Shown here: positions 22,732 through 25,990 of the stretch, piece by piece
How positions within the stretch are numbered: the stretch's first letter is position 1
How the letters are laid out: each line of letters opens with the position of its first letter
Assembly (NCBI GenBank): GCA_902782785.1
Contig: CACZOH010000070.1
Location: 1 to 25,990 of the forward strand
Length of the DNA stretch: 25,990 nt
DNA from: an uncultured Ruminococcus sp.
Lineage (GTDB): Bacteria; Bacillota; Clostridia; Oscillospirales; CAG-272
Direction of reading: 5' to 3'
The notes under the pieces: generated by a model
Told to the model about the DNA's origin: nothing
The model's input: only the letters and a program-made list of their open reading frames with translations
Database searches by the model: none
Made by a program: the position numbers and the translations under genes

Positions 22732-23696
22732 CACATATTCTCCGTTATATACGCGTTTGCTTTGTATAAAAGCGATTTTGAATCCTCGTGGCGCAGTACG
22801 CTCATCGCCTGCTCGTAGCTCATAAGCCGTACTTCGGCGACCTCCGCAAGCTGAGGTACAAGAGGCTGATTCTCATAATAAGCGAGAAAATAAGTTACGC
22901 GTTTGAGAACGTTTCTTTTTCTCGGCAAATAAAACGATGTCTGTTCGCAGAAGCCGTCAAGCAGCTTTGCGTCAACGCCTATTTCCTCCTTGATCTCACG
23001 CAGAGCCGTTTGCTTTTCCGTTTCACCGCGTTCTATATGACCCTTCGGAAAACCTTTGTCACCCGTGAACGAACTGATGACAGCGTATTTTACGGCGCCC
23101 CTGACTGTTGTATAAACGACGGCGCCGCACGATATCTCACACGGGTGAAGCGTGCCGTTTTCGATCTCGTATCTAAGCTCGTAATCGTATACCGGTTTGC
23201 CTTCGTCGTCTTTATATTCGCCCGCGCGGCGGAAACCCGCTTTTGACATACAGTGCAGAGAAACGGTATTTTCCTTGTGACATGACGCGTATATCGGGCA
23301 GATCCCGAGCTCGCTCAGCTTTTTGACCGCGAAAGTCAGTATCGCCTGCCCGTAGCCCTTTCCTCTCAGGGATGGACGGACCGAATAACCGATGTGACCG
23401 ATTTTTTTTATCTCATCGCCGTCTATATCGGGTCTCAGCTGACATTCCCCTATATACTCGCCGTTTTTGAAGCACCAGTATGTAAGCGTTCTGGGAAAGC
23501 CCTCCGGCAAGCCCTTACCGCTTTTAAGCCGTCTGTACATAAACGGCGCGAGAAATCTGAAATATTTGATATTTTCTTTTTTTACGGGCGTCCATTCCGT
23601 ATCTTTACATTCAATAGCCTCACGGCAAGCCGACAGATATTCGGAATAATATCTCATCTTCGGCTCCGTAAAGCACAGACCTCTTTTATCCGCCAT
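22731..23696 (-). CDS. GNAT acetyltransferase - Nudix hydrolase fusion
   Basis: 321 residues with two enzyme domains. Residues about 10-178 form a GNAT domain with the acetyl-CoA motif VRPSLRGKGYGQAIL (Arg111 to Gly116) and ENTVSLHCMSKAGF. Residues about 185-321 form a Nudix domain with a complete Nudix box (Gly219, Glu225, Arg233, Glu234, Glu237, Glu238). KGFPKGHIERGE resembles the Ap4A-hydrolase branch. The acceptor of the acetyl group is unknown. The gene overlaps the LD-carboxypeptidase gene at TGATG, so both are probably made together. The ribosome binding site is weak (AAGG). Confidence 0.9.
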   Translation of the reverse strand: MADKRGLCFTEPKMRYYSEYLSACREAIECKDTEWTPVKKENIKYFRFLAPFMYRRLKSGKGLPEGFPRTLTYWCFKNGEYIGECQLRPDIDGDEIKKIGHIGYSVRPSLRGKGYGQAILTFAVKKLSELGICPIYASCHKENTVSLHCMSKAGFRRAGEYKDDEGKPVYDYELRYEIENGTLHPCEISCGAVVYTTVRGAVKYAVISSFTGDKGFPKGHIERGETEKQTALREIKEEIGVDAKLLDGFCEQTSFYLPRKRNVLKRVTYFLAYYENQPLVPQLAEVAEVRLMSYEQAMSVLRHEDSKSLLYKANAYITENM

Positions 23697-23735
23697 TTTT
23701 AACCTTATATATTGTTTTGACTTTTTGTATTGCCG

Positions 23736-24737
23736 TTATCTTCTTCCCGCGCCGCCTCCGCGTGAAAATCCTCCGCCACCGCCGTGGTGACCGCCGGAAA
23801 ATCCGCCGGATCTGCCCGAAGAAAAGCCCCCGCTTGAACGTCCGGACGAAAATCCGCCGGAGCGACCCGAGGAAAACCCGCCGAACGTGAAGCCGCTTGA
23901 TCTGTGCGTACCGCCGAAGGAGCCGCCGTGATATGTGCCGGACGATCTGAAGCTGTTCGGGTTTATGTTTATACCTCCGCTTGATCTGAACGTGTGTGCG
24001 GACGAATTGCCGGAGCCCGAACCGAGCGCGGTGGCAAAAATTATGAATATCGTGACCACTATCGAAACGATTATGACAAGCGCTATCACAATAACCGTGA
24101 ACGCAACGACGACTGAAGCTATCGCGGTCACGACGGACCAGAAGGTAACCTTGTTTTCCTCGCTTTGCTGAGTTCCGTTATTCGGTGTCAGCACCGCGGT
24201 ATTATCGTGTTCCGCTTCAACTACCGTAACGGAATAAATCTGCTCGTACTTTTCTATAAGCGCGTCAAACAGAGCGCGCACGCCCGCCGAATACTGTTTT
24301 TTTGCAAAATAAGGCTCAAGATAATCGTTCAAAAGCAGCTTAAGGGTTCCCGACTGCAAAAGACTTTCAAGCCCTTTGCCCTGCAAGACCCAGTAATCGT
24401 CTTCGTCTATCGACAAGAGAATGAGCACTCCGTTGTTTTTGTCAGCCGAGCCGATCTTCCACTTGTTGAAAACCGCGTAAGCGTAGTCCTTTATATCGTA
24501 GCTGCCCGTTGTATTGACGCAGGCGACGACTATCTGACCGCCGCATTTATCAAACAGGTCTATGTTTTTGCCGATAACGTATTCTTCCGTTTTACCGTCA
24601 AGTACGTCTGCTTCGTCATAAATATAGAATACGTCCGACTGCTCAGGCACGTTGGATTTTTTTCCGGAGCAGGATATCAGTAAAACAAGCGGTAAAAGAG
24701 CGGAGAAAAGAAGCGCGATGGTTCTTCTGATTTTCAT
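23736..24737 (-). CDS. TPM-domain lipoprotein with Gly/Ser-rich tail
   Basis: 333 residues. Lipobox LISC with Cys23, a TPM domain (about 36-170, starting FYIYDEADVLDGKTEEYV, with NGVLILLSIDEDDYW), one long membrane segment (about 203-237), and a tail rich in Gly, Ser, Phe and Arg with GGFSSGRS repeats. TPM proteins of the YgcG type sit in the membrane and usually partner LemA proteins. That partner is the next gene upstream here and overlaps by 4 bases (ATGA). The molecular role is not established, although some TPM domains have phosphatase activity. Confidence 0.88.
   Translation of the reverse strand: MKIRRTIALLFSALLPLVLLISCSGKKSNVPEQSDVFYIYDEADVLDGKTEEYVIGKNIDLFDKCGGQIVVACVNTTGSYDIKDYAYAVFNKWKIGSADKNNGVLILLSIDEDDYWVLQGKGLESLLQSGTLKLLLNDYLEPYFAKKQYSAGVRALFDALIEKYEQIYSVTVVEAEHDNTAVLTPNNGTQQSEENKVTFWSVVTAIASVVVAFTVIVIALVIIVSIVVTIFIIFATALGSGSGNSSAHTFRSSGGININPNSFRSSGTYHGGSFGGTHRSSGFTFGGFSSGRSGGFSSGRSSGGFSSGRSGGFSGGHHGGGGGFSRGGGAGRR
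23808..23882 (-). repeat. coding tandem repeat GGFSSGRS in the TPM protein tail
   Basis: Three near-identical copies of an eight-residue unit (one with an added Ser), followed by Gly/His-rich sequence to the C-terminus. Low-complexity tails of this type are usual in YgcG-like proteins. Confidence 0.75.
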
Positions 24738-25276
24738 TTTTTAAATACCGCCGCGTCGTCCGTTCTGTCTGTGAAAACGACAATAACGGAGGCGGGAAAC
24801 GCGTTTGCCGCCTTGTTGTATTTTTTTGCCGCACTGTTGTACGCGTCGTTGTTCTGTATCCTTGATATAACGGATAACATTTCGGCGTTGCACGATACCG
24901 CTGTGCGCTTCTGCTGATCGTCGATACCCGTTTTTGCGGAAAACTCTGCAAAAACGACGGCGGCGGCAGAACTGATACTGCTCAACGATTTGTCCTGACC
25001 TGAAAACGGATCGTTTGTATCGAGCTTTGAAAGCTCCGCGTCAAGCTGAGCGGTATTGCAGCCGTTTGCTTTTAAAACAGCGGAGAGCTGTTTTGCAAAA
25101 TCAATATAACTCTGCAGATCCGACGCAACGGAATTGTCAGATGATGAGAATTTCCCGATCACGTTGTTTTTATATGACGATACCGTGCGGTTTACCCCGA
25201 GAAATACCGACAAAAAGATTATCAGTACCAGGGCGCCGATGGCGGCGCCCACGTTGTACTTAAAAAATTTCTTCAT
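24734..25276 (-). CDS. LemA-like membrane protein (divergent)
   Basis: 180 residues. One N-terminal membrane helix (about 9-28) and a helical extracytoplasmic or cytoplasmic domain. The family link rests on the end of the protein, where YN (146), YN (153) and FP (160) keep the spacing of the LemA C-terminal motif, and on its position beside a TPM gene. The central LemA helices are poorly conserved, so I call it LemA-like only. The ATG follows the telA stop directly, with AAGG inside the end of telA as ribosome binding site. Confidence 0.65.
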   Translation of the reverse strand: MKKFFKYNVGAAIGALVLIIFLSVFLGVNRTVSSYKNNVIGKFSSSDNSVASDLQSYIDFAKQLSAVLKANGCNTAQLDAELSKLDTNDPFSGQDKSLSSISSAAAVVFAEFSAKTGIDDQQKRTAVSCNAEMLSVISRIQNNDAYNSAAKKYNKAANAFPASVIVVFTDRTDDAAVFKK

Positions 25277-25990
25277 TTATTTCCTTATCTCTAAAAGCTT
25301 GTTCTTGACCTCGGTCTCAATACGCGCGAGCTCAGCTTCCGCGGCGATTCTCTTATCGTGACCTTCCTCGCGTATCTTCTGTACCTCGTCAAGAGTTGTG
25401 ATGAGTTCCTGATTCGTGTGCGTAAGCGTTTCAATGTCTATTATCCCGCGTTCCGCTTCCTTGGCTATACCGACGGTGCTCTGATGGAGTTTTTCCGCGT
25501 TCTTTTTCAGCAGTTCGTTCGTCATATTCGTAACGGCCTGCTCTGCCTGAAGCGCCTGCTCGGAATGTGCGAGTCCCAGCGCTATAAGCATCTGACTCTT
25601 CCATAACGGTATGGTGTTGACGATCGTTGACTGAATCTTCTCACTCATCACGCTGTCGTTGTTCTGCACCAGACGGATCTGCGGAGCCATCTGGATGGAG
25701 ACCATCCTCGTAAGTTCAAGGTCGTAAAGCTTCTTTTCAAATCTGTCGCACATTGCGGCAAAGTCGTTCGCCTTCTGCGCGTCCTCGGCAAGACCGCTGT
25801 CCTCAGCCTTTTTCTGCAGATCCACGAGCGTCGTTTCACGTTCCGTCTGGAGCTTCTGTTTACCGGCTAAAATATACATTGACAGCTCCTTGAAATTCGT
25901 CAGGTTTCTGTCATACAGCTGATCGAGAACGGCAATATCCTTAAGCAGCGTTACCTGATGGCCGTCAAGCACCGTAACTATGTCGTTTAC
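25277..25990 (-). CDS. toxic anion resistance protein TelA family (partial, N-terminus outside the window)
   Basis: The frame is open to the window edge, so only the C-terminal 237 or so residues are seen. Recognisable TelA features are HQVTLLKDIAVLDQLYDRNLTNFKELSMYILAGKQKL, LYDLELTRMVSIQMAPQIRLVQNND and IPLWKSQMLIALGLAHSEQAL, followed by long helices likely to form coiled coils. A GTG at 25972 is internal to the family domain and is not the true start. TelA proteins were named for tellurite resistance; their usual role in the envelope is unclear. It heads the visible part of a five-gene run. Confidence 0.92.
   Translation of the reverse strand, partial: VNDIVTVLDGHQVTLLKDIAVLDQLYDRNLTNFKELSMYILAGKQKLQTERETTLVDLQKKAEDSGLAEDAQKANDFAAMCDRFEKKLYDLELTRMVSIQMAPQIRLVQNNDSVMSEKIQSTIVNTIPLWKSQMLIALGLAHSEQALQAEQAVTNMTNELLKKNAEKLHQSTVGIAKEAERGIIDIETLTHTNQELITTLDEVQKIREEGHDKRIAAEAELARIETEVKNKLLEIRK

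Overview
The window looks like a chromosomal stretch of an uncultured anaerobic member of the Bacillota, class Clostridia. The basis is GGAGG-type ribosome binding sites, sigma-A promoters with 17 bp spacers, short symmetric A/T-flanked terminators between convergent genes, Gram-positive lipoproteins, CsoR copper control and Thr/Glu-rich surface linkers. This is inference from gene style; no marker gene fixes the genus. All three stop codons are in use: csoR and the LD-carboxypeptidase gene end in TAG.

Layout. (1) 1-600: a small AT-rich patch with the tail of a membrane peptide and a lipoprotein. (2) 703-4220, minus strand: an OmpR-type response regulator, its HAMP histidine kinase, and a membrane HtrA-like protein that has lost all three catalytic residues. 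(3) 4425-6940, plus strand: ychF with a near-perfect promoter, tRNA-Arg(CCG), and a membrane HD-GYP protein. (4) 10338-6953, minus strand: csoR, copA with a second HMA domain at its C-terminus, and a YgjV-like membrane protein, with a CsoR-type operator inside the promoter. (5) 12431-10445, minus strand: four tightly coupled genes (fRMsr, msrA, nitroreductase, PPOX flavoprotein), a methionine-sulfoxide repair and redox cassette. (6) 20616-12458, minus strand: a surface-glycan locus with a polysaccharide-deacetylase lipoprotein, two large tandem glycosidase-like proteins with paired discoidin domains and C-terminal membrane anchors, a phosphodiester glycosidase interrupted by an in-frame TAG, and a small membrane protein. 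(7) 20744-21658, plus strand: a nucleoside hydrolase. (8) 25990-21703, minus strand: TelA (cut by the window edge), a LemA-like protein, a TPM-domain lipoprotein, a GNAT-Nudix fusion and an MccF-like LD-carboxypeptidase.

The most distinctive part is region 6. Four envelope proteins each place a Thr/Glu-rich spacer directly beside the membrane anchor, whether that anchor is N-terminal (lipid or helix) or C-terminal (helix). This suggests one machinery that trims, deacetylates or remodels a cell-surface polymer. Other points of interest are a conserved tail beyond the in-frame amber codon of the phosphodiester glycosidase, an internal ribosome binding site and ATG that could release a CopZ-like chaperone from the end of copA, the HtrA-like pseudoprotease beside the two-component system, and a nested stem structure between the regulator and kinase genes.
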